A DNA stretch of 50,335 nt, from NCBI RefSeq assembly GCF_004212635.1, contig NZ_PSRT01000060.1, forward strand, positions 1-50,335, read 5' to 3'. The notes below the pieces were generated by a model. It was given only the letters and a program-made list of their open reading frames with translations. It was not told where the DNA came from and ran no database searches. The position numbers and the translations under genes are program-made. This document shows, piece by piece, positions 9,097-17,257 of the stretch. How positions within the stretch are numbered: position 1 is the first letter of the stretch; each line of letters begins with the position of its first letter. This stretch comes from Bradyrhizobium genosp. SA-3 (GTDB taxonomy: Bacteria > Pseudomonadota > Alphaproteobacteria > Rhizobiales > Xanthobacteraceae).

Positions 9097-9131
9097 GAGC
9101 ATGATCCGGAAAGGTGTGAAGCGGTTTTCCG
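9097..9131. repeat. GAGCATGATC palindromic repeat, half copy (copy 1 of 3)
   Basis: The sequence starts GAGCATGATCCGGAAAGG and runs to GCGGTTTTCCG, matching the left arm and centre of the elements at 16811-16857 and 32038-32086, but the closing GATCATGCTC arm is absent. It lies between the lipoprotein gene and the LysR gene. Confidence 0.75.
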
Positions 9132-9149
9132 TCTCAAGACGCAGCTCCT

Positions 9150-10070
9150 TTAGATCTGACGGCCGCTCTTCGCGATATGCTGCCAAAACGCCTCCGCGGC
9201 CTGCGCCAGACGAAGCTTCGGCCGGAACACGTGGATCTCGATCGGCACGTGCCATTGCGGCCCGCCTGCTGCGACGATCTCGCCGGAGGCGAGCTGATCG
9301 CTGATCAAACTTTCCGGCAGCCACGCCATGCCCCGGCCGTCCTGCACCATTGTCACCAGTAGCTTCGCCAAGTGAGAGGTGAAGGTCGTGCGCAGATGCG
9401 CGTCCAGCGGCGACGTTGCGCGCACGGCTTCGAGGATTCGCCCCATGCCGGATTCAGGACGGAAGCTCAGGAAGGGCACCGGCGCGGCTTGCGTGCCCGG
9501 GAGCTTGAAACGCGGCTTGCGGCTTCGACTTGAAACCGGCACCGATGCCGGAATGAGCCTGTCGTCGCCGACATGCAGCGAGCGGAAATGCGATGGCGCG
9601 AGCGCCGTGGGCGCCGCCGGGTGGTAATGGCAGAGCAGGAAATGCGCGTCGCCCGCCAGCAATATCCGTTCACAGGCCTCCATGTGGTTGGCGACCAGCT
9701 GCACGTTCGGAACGAACGACAACTTGGTCTCGATGCCACGCAGCCAATCGGGAAAGAAGGTCAGCGATAGCGCGTTGGTCGAGGCGAATTTCAGCACGTC
9801 GGAGGCGCCGCGGGCCCGCTCCTGGGCGTCGAGCCGGCCGGCGGCGAGCCGGCGCAGGACGTCCTCTGCGGTCTCGCGAAAGCCTTCGCCGGCCGGCGTG
9901 AGATTGACGCTGTGCGTAGTGCGATCCAGCAGCGGCGCGCCGGTCCACACTTCGAGCGCCTGGATCCTGCGGCTCAGTGCAGGCTGCGAGCAATTGCGCT
10001 GCTCCGAGGCGCGCGAGAAGCTGCGCGTGGTCGCCACGGCGATGAAATCGTGCAGCCAATTCATTTCCAT
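9150..10070 (-). CDS. LysR-family transcriptional regulator, divergent from leuC-leuD
   Basis: The 306-residue product has an N-terminal winged helix-turn-helix at about residues 1-60 (MNWLHDFIAVATTRSFSRAS, then ERNCSQPALSRRIQALE-like text) and a LysR substrate-binding domain after residue ~85. The start at 10070 is chosen because AGGAGG (10078-10083) lies exactly 7 bases before this ATG; the longer frame beginning at 10088 would have the ribosome site inside the gene. It faces the leuC-leuD-transporter-hydrolase operon, and a perfect palindrome at 10101-10119 lies 30 bases from its start. The usual arrangement is that such a regulator activates the divergent operon with a pathway intermediate as co-inducer and represses itself. 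The effector is unknown. Confidence 0.93.
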   Translation of the reverse strand: MEMNWLHDFIAVATTRSFSRASEQRNCSQPALSRRIQALEVWTGAPLLDRTTHSVNLTPAGEGFRETAEDVLRRLAAGRLDAQERARGASDVLKFASTNALSLTFFPDWLRGIETKLSFVPNVQLVANHMEACERILLAGDAHFLLCHYHPAAPTALAPSHFRSLHVGDDRLIPASVPVSSRSRKPRFKLPGTQAAPVPFLSFRPESGMGRILEAVRATSPLDAHLRTTFTSHLAKLLVTMVQDGRGMAWLPESLISDQLASGEIVAAGGPQWHVPIEIHVFRPKLRLAQAAEAFWQHIAKSGRQI

Positions 10071-10100
10071 CGGACAGCCTCCTGACATCTCAAATACTGC

Positions 10101-10119
10101 TTATGCATGGTTTGCATAA
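10101..10119. promoter_or_regulatory. Probable LysR operator (perfect 7-5-7 palindrome)
   Basis: The sequence TTATGCATGGTTTGCATAA has arms TTATGCA and TGCATAA separated by TGGTT. It contains the T-N11-A core typical of LysR boxes (T10104, A10116), placed symmetrically. It is in the 125-base gap between the divergent LysR gene and leuC, closer to the regulator, as expected for a primary recognition site. Confidence 0.7.
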
Positions 10120-10195
10120 CGATATCAGAACACGACATTGGATTTCCAGTGCGCCGGCGGCACGGTGCAGCAAGACTTCTGTAGAAGGAACGCGC

Positions 10196-11620
10196 ATGGC
10201 CGCGCGCACGCTGTACGACAAGCTGGTCGATGCCCATGTCGTCCGCAATCTCGACGATGCCGGTCTCGTGCTGCTCTATGTCGACCGCACCGTGCTTAAC
10301 GAATACACCAGCCCGCAAGCCTTCGCCGGGTTGCGCGCGGCTGGGCGCAAGGTCTGGAATCCAAAGGCCGCGCTGATGGTGGTTGACCACGTCAACCCGA
10401 CCGCCGCTCAGCGCACCCGCGCGATGCCCGATCCGGGCGCAGCGCGGCAGGTCGATTACTTCGCCGAGAATGCCAGGGATTTCGGCATCGAATATTTTGA
10501 CATCCTCGACCCCCGGCAGGGCATCGAGCATGTCGTCGCGCCCGAGCAGGGGCTCGTCATGCCGGGCATGGTGATCGCGGCCGGCGACAGTCACAGCACC
10601 GCCTATGGCGCGTTTGGTGCCCTCGGCTACGGCATCGGGACATCCGACATCGAGCACTATCTCGCGACGTCGACGGTACGCTATCGCCGCCTCAAGACGA
10701 TGCGCATCCACCTGACGGGGGAGGCGCCGCTCGGCGTGACGCCCAAGGACATTGTGATGGAGGTGATCCGGCGGGTCGGTGCCGATGGTGCGACCGGATA
10801 TGCCGTGGAGTTCAGCGGTCCCGTCGTCTCCAAAATGAGCGTCGAGGGCCGGATCGTGATCTCGATCATGATCGTCGAGGCGGGTGCGCGCGGCGTCGTG
10901 ATCGCGCCGGATCAAAAGGTGCTGGATTATCTGAAGGGACGTCCGCGCGCGCCGAACGGCGAGATGTGGGAGCGGGCGGCCAGGAGCTGGCTGACCTTGG
11001 CTTCGGATCCCGACGCTCGGTTCGATCGCGAGATCGCGCTCGAGGTTTCCGAAGTCGAGCCGCTCGTGACCTGGGGCACCAGTCCCGACCAGGCGATCGC
11101 CGTCACTGAGACCATTCCCGATCCTGGACAGCAGGCTGCGCCCGAGCGCGAGGCGGCCGCAAGGCGCGCCCTGGACTATATGGGCCTCACGCCCGGACTG
11201 CTCATTCAATCCGTTCCGATCGACTTCGCTTTCATCGGGTCCTGCACGAACGCGCGGATCGAGGATCTGCGCGATGCGGCCGAGATCTTTCGCGGCCGCC
11301 GGGTCGCCGATGGCGTGCGTGCGATCGTGGTGCCGGGCTCAAGCCAGGTCAGGGCCCAGGCCGAGGCGGAGGGCCTCGCAAAGGTGTTCACCGAGGCTGG
11401 GGTCGAATGGCGGCAGTCCGGCTGCTCGATGTGCCTTGCGATGAACGACGATGTGCTACGGCCCGGAGAACGGTGCGCGTCCTCGACCAACCGCAATTTC
11501 GAAGGCCGCCAGGGACCGGGCGCGCGCACCCACCTGATGAGCCCGGCAATGGTGGCTGCGGCAGCCATCACAGGACGCATTACGGACGTGCGTTCTCTGC
11601 TTCGAGGAGCACGCCAATGA
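10196..11620 (+). CDS. leuC: LeuC-type hydro-lyase large subunit (isopropylmalate dehydratase family paralogue)
   Basis: The product is a 474-residue aconitase-superfamily protein of LeuC length. The opening MAARTLYDKLVDAHVV and the block GDSHSTAYGAFGALGYGIGT are LeuC-like. The three [4Fe-4S] ligands are present: one Cys in GSCTNAR and two in GCSMCL. It pairs with the LeuD-like gene that overlaps its stop (ATGA). LeuCD enzymes isomerise 2-isopropylmalate, but relatives hydrate or dehydrate citraconate, maleate or 2-methylmalate. Here the neighbours are a LysR regulator, a 2-hydroxycarboxylate carrier and an exported hydrolase, with no leuA or leuB, so I infer a catabolic role on a small hydroxy acid. 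The start ATG is preceded by GAAGGAA; an upstream ATG at 10103 lies in the operator and is unlikely. Confidence 0.88.
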   Translation: MAARTLYDKLVDAHVVRNLDDAGLVLLYVDRTVLNEYTSPQAFAGLRAAGRKVWNPKAALMVVDHVNPTAAQRTRAMPDPGAARQVDYFAENARDFGIEYFDILDPRQGIEHVVAPEQGLVMPGMVIAAGDSHSTAYGAFGALGYGIGTSDIEHYLATSTVRYRRLKTMRIHLTGEAPLGVTPKDIVMEVIRRVGADGATGYAVEFSGPVVSKMSVEGRIVISIMIVEAGARGVVIAPDQKVLDYLKGRPRAPNGEMWERAARSWLTLASDPDARFDREIALEVSEVEPLVTWGTSPDQAIAVTETIPDPGQQAAPEREAAARRALDYMGLTPGLLIQSVPIDFAFIGSCTNARIEDLRDAAEIFRGRRVADGVRAIVVPGSSQVRAQAEAEGLAKVFTEAGVEWRQSGCSMCLAMNDDVLRPGERCASSTNRNFEGRQGPGARTHLMSPAMVAAAAITGRITDVRSLLRGARQ

Positions 11621-12225
11621 TTCCGTTCGATCAGATCACCGGCGTGGCGGCGCCCATGATGGCGCCGAACGTCGACACCGACGTCATCATGCCAAAAATG
11701 TTCCTCAAGGGCGTGGACCGCAGCGGCCTTGGGGAGGGCGCCTTCAACCTGCTGCGCTTCAGCGGCGGCAAGCCCAATCCGGACTTCATCCTGAATCGGG
11801 AAGGCTATCGCGACGCCAGCTTTCTCGTGGTCGGCCCGAACTTCGGTTGCGGGTCGAGCCGCGAGCACGCCGTCTGGGGACTGCAGCAGCTTGGCATTCG
11901 CGCGCTGATCGGCACCGGCTTCGCCGGCATCTTCAACGACAATTGCGCCAACAACGGTCTGTTGACGATCTCGCTCGATCCCGATGTGGTGGCGGAGCTC
12001 GCCCAGGTCGTGGCCGACAGCTCGCGCAATGACGTCACGGTCGACCTCGCCGCGCAGACGATCCGGTTCGATCGCGGTTGCCGCTCGATCACTTTCGACG
12101 TCGAGCCGGACAGGAAAGAGGCCTTCCTGACGGGCCGCGATTTCATCGCCTCAACGCTCGTCTTCGCCGACGACATTCGCGCCTTCGAGGCGCGGCATCG
12201 GGCGGAGAACCCCTGGATCGTCTGA
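11617..12225 (+). CDS. leuD: LeuD-type hydro-lyase small subunit
   Basis: The 202-residue swivel-domain partner of the preceding LeuC-like protein begins MIPFDQITGVAAPMMAPNVD with the family element NVDTDVIMPKMFLK. The substrate-loop motif NFGCGSSREHAVWGL is intact, followed by GFAGIFNDNCANNGLL. The length equals typical LeuD. ATG overlaps the leuC stop, so the subunits are co-translated in equal amounts. Substrate choice in this family depends on a short loop after the start motif, and sequence inspection alone does not settle it. The transporter downstream suggests an imported hydroxy acid. Confidence 0.9.
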   Translation: MIPFDQITGVAAPMMAPNVDTDVIMPKMFLKGVDRSGLGEGAFNLLRFSGGKPNPDFILNREGYRDASFLVVGPNFGCGSSREHAVWGLQQLGIRALIGTGFAGIFNDNCANNGLLTISLDPDVVAELAQVVADSSRNDVTVDLAAQTIRFDRGCRSITFDVEPDRKEAFLTGRDFIASTLVFADDIRAFEARHRAENPWIV

Positions 12226-12281
12226 CCTGCACGAGCTTGCGCGGCTCGAATCCGCGCGCCAACGACAAAACGACAAACAGC

Positions 12282-12286
12282 GGAGG
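12282..12286 (+). promoter_or_regulatory. Shine-Dalgarno that fixes a TTG start
   Basis: A perfect GGAGG lies 5 bases before the TTG at 12292. No in-frame ATG with a ribosome site occurs before the first membrane helix of the transporter, so translation very probably starts at TTG. Confidence 0.7.
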
Positions 12287-12291
12287 AAGCT

Positions 12292-13614
12292 TTGGTAGAA
12301 ACAACATATCGCCCGGCCGAAGCGCCTAGCGCCGTTGCTGCAACACATCTGGCCCGTCTCAAGGTCGGCCCGTTGCCGATCGGCATCTACGTCGCGGCCG
12401 CACTCGTCTGCGCCGCCGCCGTCTATTCCGGCAAGCTGCCGAACGACGTGATCGGCGGCCTTTCGGTCCTGATGCTGCTCGGCTTCCTGCTGGGCAAGCT
12501 CGGTCAGACCATTCCGGTGCTGAAGCAGATCGGCGGCACCGCGATCCTGTGTCTATTCGTGCCGTCCGCTCTGGTGAGCTACGGCCTGATGCCAGAAGCC
12601 GCCTTGAAGGCGATCACGACCACGTTCCGAACCGCCAACTTTCAGTATTTCTTCATCGCCTGCCTTGTCGCAGGCTCGATCCTCGGCATGCCCTATCGGG
12701 TCCTGGTTCAGGGCTTCATTCGCATGTTCGTTCCGCTCCTGATCGGCACGATCGCGGCCGTCACCGCCGGCATCGCCGTCGGGCTTCTGTTCGGCCACAG
12801 CCCGAAGGACACGTTCTTCTTCGTCATCATTCCCATTGTCGGCGGCGGTCTTGCGGAAGGTGTCCTGCCGCTGTCCATCGCTTATTCCGAGATGTTGCAT
12901 CGGCCGCAAGCCGAGCTTGTGGCGCAGATGGTCCCAGCGGCGCTGCTCGGCAACGTCGTCGCGATCGTCAGCGCAGGCCTGCTGGCGCGCCTTGGCGAGA
13001 CGCGGGCCGACCTCAATGGCAGAGGGATGCTGGTCAAAACCGGAGACGACGACATTCTCGGCGAAGCGCGGCCGGACCAGCCGATCGATCTCGGACTGCT
13101 CGGTGCCGGCATAGTGCTGTCGTGCGGCTTATTCGTGCTCGGCATGATTTTTGCGCCGCTCACCGGCATCCCCGGGCCGATCATGATGATCATCGCCGCA
13201 GTGGCATTGAAGCTGACCAGGTTACTACCGGCCGAGATGGAGCTCGGCGCCTATCAGATCAACAAGTTCATGTCGACCAACCTTACTTTCGCGATCCTGG
13301 TGGCGATGGGGACATTGCTGGTCTCATGGCAGCAGCTCGTTGCCTCCTTCAATCCAGGCTACATCATGATCTGCGCGACCACGGTGCTGGCGATGATCCT
13401 GTCAGGTTTCTTCGTCGGCAAGTGGCTGAACATGTATCCGGTGGAGGCGGCGATCGTGACCGCCTGTCACTCGGGCCTCGGGGGCACCGGCGACGTCGCC
13501 ATTCTTGGCGCCGCGGATCGCATGGGCCTGATGGCGTTCGCCCAGATCGCCACCCGCGTCGGCGGCGCGATCATGATCGTGATCGCGACACTCTTGATGA
13601 AGTCGCTGTCCTGA
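12292..13614 (+). CDS. 2-hydroxycarboxylate transporter (2-HCT / CitS family)
   Basis: This 440-residue polytopic membrane protein has about eleven hydrophobic segments. Family landmarks are the two re-entrant-loop glycine motifs: PIVGGGLAEGVLPLS in the N-terminal half and CHSGLGGTGDVAILGAADRM in the C-terminal half. 2-HCT carriers move citrate, malate, citramalate or related hydroxy acids with Na+ or H+, or by exchange. The gene follows leuD by 66 bases and shares its direction, so the substrate of the carrier is probably the substrate or product of the LeuCD-like enzyme. The start is TTG (see the ribosome site at 12282). Confidence 0.92.
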   Translation: MVETTYRPAEAPSAVAATHLARLKVGPLPIGIYVAAALVCAAAVYSGKLPNDVIGGLSVLMLLGFLLGKLGQTIPVLKQIGGTAILCLFVPSALVSYGLMPEAALKAITTTFRTANFQYFFIACLVAGSILGMPYRVLVQGFIRMFVPLLIGTIAAVTAGIAVGLLFGHSPKDTFFFVIIPIVGGGLAEGVLPLSIAYSEMLHRPQAELVAQMVPAALLGNVVAIVSAGLLARLGETRADLNGRGMLVKTGDDDILGEARPDQPIDLGLLGAGIVLSCGLFVLGMIFAPLTGIPGPIMMIIAAVALKLTRLLPAEMELGAYQINKFMSTNLTFAILVAMGTLLVSWQQLVASFNPGYIMICATTVLAMILSGFFVGKWLNMYPVEAAIVTACHSGLGGTGDVAILGAADRMGLMAFAQIATRVGGAIMIVIATLLMKSLS

Positions 13615-13662
13615 TACGGGCCGCGGCCTTCGCGCAGGACGAATGTTCCAGGGGAGATCTCA

Positions 13663-14700
13663 ATGCTCGAATTCGAACAGATTGAATCGTGCTCCGATCG
13701 ATCAGAGACCGGGTTGACGCGCCGCCATCTGATGTCGATCGCGTTGACAACCGGTGCCCTCGGTTCGGCCATATTGGCGCCGGGTGCTTTCGCTCAGGAG
13801 AATAATGCCGTGACGACCAGCGCGCTGCAAAAGTTGCTACCGGGGTTTCGACAGAAGCGCCTCAAGACCAGCGGGGCCGAGATCAACGCACTCGTGAAGG
13901 GCGAGGGGCCGCCGCTGCTGTTGCTGCACGGACACCCGCAGACAGTGGCGTGCTGGCACAAGATCGCCCCCAAGCTCGCGGAACGCTTTACCGTGGTGCT
14001 GACCGATCTGCGCGGCTACGGCGACTCGAGCAAGCCCGACGGCGGCAAGGACAGTATCGCATATTCCAAGCGGGAGATGGCGCGGGATCAGGTCGAAGTG
14101 ATGCGCGCGCTCGGTTTTGACCGCTTCCAGGCTGTCGGCCACGATCGCGGCGGGCGTGTTCTGCATCGTCTGATGCTTGATCATCCGGACGCCGTGTCCA
14201 GGGCAGTCCTGCTCGACATCGCGCCGACCGCGACGATGTACGCCAAGGTGAACAAGGAGTTCGCCACGCGCTACATGTGGTGGTTCTTTCTCATTCAGCC
14301 GGCGCCGCTTCCGGAAACCTTGATCGGCAACAATCTCGAATTCTATCTGCAGACCCATATCAACAAGCAGAACAAGACGCCGGGCGCCATCGACCCGGTT
14401 GCACTCGAAGAGTATCGCCGGTGCTACACCCGCGAGACGCTGCATGCCGTCTGCGAGGATTATCGCGCCGCTGCCGGCATCGATCTGATCCACGATGAGG
14501 CGGATTCCGACAAGAGAATCGGCTGCCCGCTGCTCGTGCTGTGGGGCGGAAAGGGAGTTGTCGGGTCGAGTTACGACGTGCTCGACACATGGCGCGCCAA
14601 GGCGAACGACGTGCAAGGCGGAAGCCTGCCCTGCGGCCACTATCTGCCGGAAGAAGCACCCGAGCTGCTTCTCGAGAGGCTCAAGGCCTTCTTGGCGTAA
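13663..14700 (+). CDS. Tat-exported alpha/beta hydrolase related to fluoroacetate dehalogenase
   Basis: The 345-residue product has a twin-arginine signal (R20 R21 in GLTRRHLMSIAL, then a hydrophobic run to GAFAQ near residue 45). The fold is alpha/beta hydrolase: LLLLHGHPQT oxyanion region, nucleophile elbow GHDRGGR with Asp161, second acid Asp185, and His326 in CGHYLPEE. Spacing and flanking text (QPAPLPETL, CEDYRAAAG) closely follow fluoroacetate dehalogenase of Rhodopseudomonas palustris. The halide-pocket His of that enzyme (H155) aligns with Trp206; the adjacent Trp (W207) and the Tyr (Y267) remain. An Asp nucleophile permits haloacid or epoxide hydrolysis, so substrate and even dehalogenase activity are open. 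An AGGGGAG-like site precedes the ATG. It is the last gene of the leuCD operon, 48 bases after the transporter. Confidence 0.88.
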   Translation: MLEFEQIESCSDRSETGLTRRHLMSIALTTGALGSAILAPGAFAQENNAVTTSALQKLLPGFRQKRLKTSGAEINALVKGEGPPLLLLHGHPQTVACWHKIAPKLAERFTVVLTDLRGYGDSSKPDGGKDSIAYSKREMARDQVEVMRALGFDRFQAVGHDRGGRVLHRLMLDHPDAVSRAVLLDIAPTATMYAKVNKEFATRYMWWFFLIQPAPLPETLIGNNLEFYLQTHINKQNKTPGAIDPVALEEYRRCYTRETLHAVCEDYRAAAGIDLIHDEADSDKRIGCPLLVLWGGKGVVGSSYDVLDTWRAKANDVQGGSLPCGHYLPEEAPELLLERLKAFLA

Positions 14701-14893
14701 CGACGGCGACGCGTCTCGACAGCGGTCTCCAGGATCGCTCGCCGATCTATCTCACGCTCGTGATGCTGGGGGGCCTGCCGACCGATCTCACAAAAGACAT
14801 GTCGTTCAAGCGCTAAGAGCAAGGTGTGTAAATACCGGTACTGTGCATGGGGTTGTTTTGCCGGTTTTTGTGCAGCCAGTCCCGTCGGGAGGG

Positions 14894-16752
14894 TCAACCC
14901 GCCGCCTCGTCGAACTGCGTGCTCGCCTCGAGCCATTGCTCTTCCGCACGCGCTAGCGCATCGGCGGCATTGGCGCGTGCCTTCGACAGCTGCGCGGCCT
15001 GCTTGGGATCGCGGCTGAAGATGTCGGGCAGGGCGAGGGCCGTGTCGATCTTCGCGATGATCTCGCCGACGCGGGCGATCTCGGCTTCGGCTTCGGCAAT
15101 GCGCTTCTTCAGCGAGCCGCGATTGTCCGACTTCGGGCGCTGCGGCTTTTCGTTTGCGGGACTGCGCTCGCGTGAGGCTTCGGCGTTGCGCGCGGACAGC
15201 ACCAGGCGGCGGTACTCGTCGAGGTCGCCGTCGTAATTGGTCACGGTGCGGTCGGCGACGATCCAGAGCCGTTCGGCGCAGGCCTCGATCAGGTAGCGGT
15301 CGTGCGAGACCATGATCACCGCGCCGGGAAACTCGTTGATCGCCTCCGCAAGCGCGGCGCGGCTGTCGATGTCGAGATGGTTGGTCGGCTCGTCCAAAAT
15401 GATCATGTTGGGGCCGAAGAAGGTCGCAAGGCCCAATAGCAGCCGCGCCTTCTCGCCGCCCGACAGTTTTCCGGCCTTGGTGTCGGCGGCCTTGCCGGAG
15501 AAGCCGATCGCGCCGGCGCGGGCGCGCACCTTGGCTTCGGGCGCATCGCCCATCAGCTTGCGGACGTGATCGTAGGCGGAGGCGTCCTCGTTGAGCTCGT
15601 CGAGCTGGTGCTGGGCGAAATAGGCGATCGACAGCTTGTCCGCGCGGGTCACTCTGCCGGAGAACGACGCGAGGCGTCCGGCCAGCAGCTTGACCAGCGT
15701 CGACTTGCCGTTGCCGTTGGCGCCGAGTAGCGCGATGCGGTCGTCATTGTCGATGCGCAGGGTGACGCGGCTCAGCACAGGTGTTGCCGGATCGTAGCCG
15801 ACCGAAGCGTTGTCGACGGCGATGATCGGCGGCGACAGGATTTTTCCGGCGCCGGAAAGCTGATCTCGCGCACGTCCTCGGTGACCAGCGCGGTGATCGG
15901 CTTCAGCCGCTCCAGCATCTTGACGCGAGACTGCGCCTGCCGCGCCTTGGAGGCCTTGGCCTTGAAGCGGTCGACGAAGGCCTGCAGCCGCGCGCGTTCG
16001 GCCTCCTGGCGCTTGACCTGCTTGGCATCGAGCAATTCGCGCGCGGCGCGCTGCTCCTCGAAGGAGGAATAGGTGCCCTTGTAGAGCGTGAGCTTGCCGC
16101 GCTCCAGATGCAGGATCTGGTCGACCGAGCTTTCCAGGAGGTCGCGGTCGTGGCTGATCACGATCACCGTGCGCGGATAATGTGCGAGGTGATCCTCCAG
16201 CCACAGCGTGCCTTCGAGATCGAGATAGTTGGTGGGCTCGTCGAGCAGCAACAGGTCCGGAGCTGCGAACAGCGTCGCGGCGAGCGCGACGCGCATGCGC
16301 CAGCCGCCGGAGAATTCGGCGCAGGGGCGGAGCTGATCGGTGGCGGAAAAGCCAAGGCCGGAGAGGATCGCGGCCGCACGGCTCGGCGCCGAATGCGCGT
16401 CGATGTCGACGAGGCGGGTCTGGATCTCGGCGATCCGATGCGGATCGGTCGCGCGCTCAGCCTCCGCGAGCAGCGCGTCGCGTTCGAGGTCGGCCTGGAG
16501 CACGACGGAGATCAGGCTTTCGGGGTCGTTTGGGGCCTCTTGCGCGAGACTGCCGACGCGCCAGCGCGGCGGCAGCGTCACCGAGCCGTGCTCGGCCGCG
16601 AGCTCGCCGCGGATCACCTTGAACAGGGTCGACTTGCCGGTGCCGTTGCGCCCGACCAGGCCGACGCGCGAGCCGGGCGTGATCTGCACGGAACTCTGGT
16701 CAATCAGAAGGCGTCCGGCGAGGCGGATGGAGAGATCGGTGATGGACAGCAT
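14894..16752 (-). pseudogene. ABC-F family ATPase, interrupted by a one-base frameshift
   Basis: Two minus-strand frames together encode a complete duplicated ATPase of about 620 residues. The upstream frame (from 16752) has Walker A GRNGTGKST, signature FSGGWRMR and Walker B LLLLDEPTN, then the charged linker and EISFPAPEK. The downstream frame resumes with ILSPPIIAVDNAS and has Walker A GANGNGKST, signature LSGGEKAR and MIILDEPTN, then a coiled-coil tail. The break is at a run of five T on the plus strand (15841-15845; A5 in the mRNA); a sixth A would restore GAA AAA ATC CTG and one open frame. ABC-F proteins act on ribosomes, not in transport. This is either a real inactivation, a length-variable tract, or a sequencing error; both halves are otherwise well preserved, which argues for a recent event or an error. 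Confidence 0.9.
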
Positions 16753-16810
16753 GCGGCCTTGTCACCGCAAGGCGCGTCGAACGCAACCCGTTTTTCCGTG
16801 GTTATTGCTT

Positions 16811-16857
16811 GAGCATGATCCTTTCGGAAAACCGCTTCACACTTTTCCGGATCATGC
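16811..16857. repeat. GAGCATGATC palindromic repeat (copy 2 of 3)
   Basis: The arms GAGCATGATC (16811-16820) and GATCATGC (16850-16857) enclose an inverted centre with GAAAACCGCTTC and ACTTTTCCG. The orientation is opposite to copies 1 and 3. It is intergenic, just upstream of the ABC-F gene start. Confidence 0.8.
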
Positions 16858-16862
16858 GCCGG

Positions 16863-17036
16863 TCAGTACGATTCGCGCTCGCGCTGCTTCAATTCGTTGA
16901 GCAGCTGCTCGAGGTGCGTCGGGAGGTGAGGATCGGGGCGCAGACTCTGCTGAAGCCGTTCGCCCACGGCATCACAAATCGAGCGGCTGGTGCGCCGGTC
17001 GATCTGTACGCTGTCATTGGCAATAGGCCCAGCCAT
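16863..17036 (-). CDS. Small hypothetical protein (57 aa)
   Basis: The start is the internal ATG giving MAGPIANDSVQIDRRTSRS, with GGAAC about 10 bases upstream. The rest is polar and likely helical (ICDAVGERLQQSLRPD, then LPTHLEQLLNELKQRE). I do not recognise a family. The helical leucine pattern at the C-terminus is loosely like small anti-sigma factors of the NepR type, but the context (no phyR or ecfG) does not support that. Coding is suggested by the amphipathic pattern and a sensible start; the frame is open further upstream to 17090. No partner gene is adjacent. Confidence 0.5.
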   Translation of the reverse strand: MAGPIANDSVQIDRRTSRSICDAVGERLQQSLRPDPHLPTHLEQLLNELKQRERESY

Positions 17037-17168
17037 CGCGAGGTTCCGTGCTCTTAAAGTAAGGACACAGTACCAAGTCATTGCCCCCAAAATGGTTTCG
17101 CTGTTCGCGGGGAATGTCCGGAATTCTCGTCAAAGTTGTATAAATCCCGCCATGTCCGCCCAAATAAA

Positions 17169-17194
17169 GGCCCCGGCGGGGGGACGCCGGGGCC
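17169..17194 (-). terminator. Rho-independent terminator for the His-rich protein gene
   Basis: A perfect 10-bp stem (GGCCCCGGCG / CGCCGGGGCC) encloses a 6-base loop. On the minus strand it is followed by TTTATTTGG. It lies about 60 bases after the stop of the minus-strand gene at 17258-17515. Confidence 0.75.
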
Positions 17195-17201
17195 TCTCCT
17201 G

Positions 17202-17236
17202 AAGGGGTCCTTTGGGGGGCGTTAAGGACCCCTTTT
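17202..17236. terminator. Second strong hairpin, possible bidirectional terminator
   Basis: A perfect 11-bp stem (AAGGGGTCCTT / AAGGACCCCTT, 17202-17212 and 17224-17234) has an 11-base loop and TTTT at its plus-strand end. It lies between the stop codon at 17258 and the terminator at 17169. In tandem they would give very tight insulation of this short gene. Confidence 0.6.
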
Positions 17237-17257
17237 GTCAGGAAGGTGCTGTCGGGC

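Larger units (their letters stand above)
16753..17257. other. Gene-poor stretch between the ABC-F gene and the His-rich protein gene
   Basis: These 505 bases hold the palindromic repeat at 16811-16857, a probable small gene at 16863-17036, and two strong hairpins at 17169-17194 and 17202-17234. Between 17037 and 17168 I see nothing I can name; a TATAAA-like hexamer on the plus strand near 17140 has no good -35 partner. Confidence 0.5.

Noticed and set aside
14701..14893. Possible gene remnant after the hydrolase (text like PIYLTLVMLGGLPTDLTKDMSF)
   Set aside because: It is too short, has no start or ribosome site in frame and matches no family I know.
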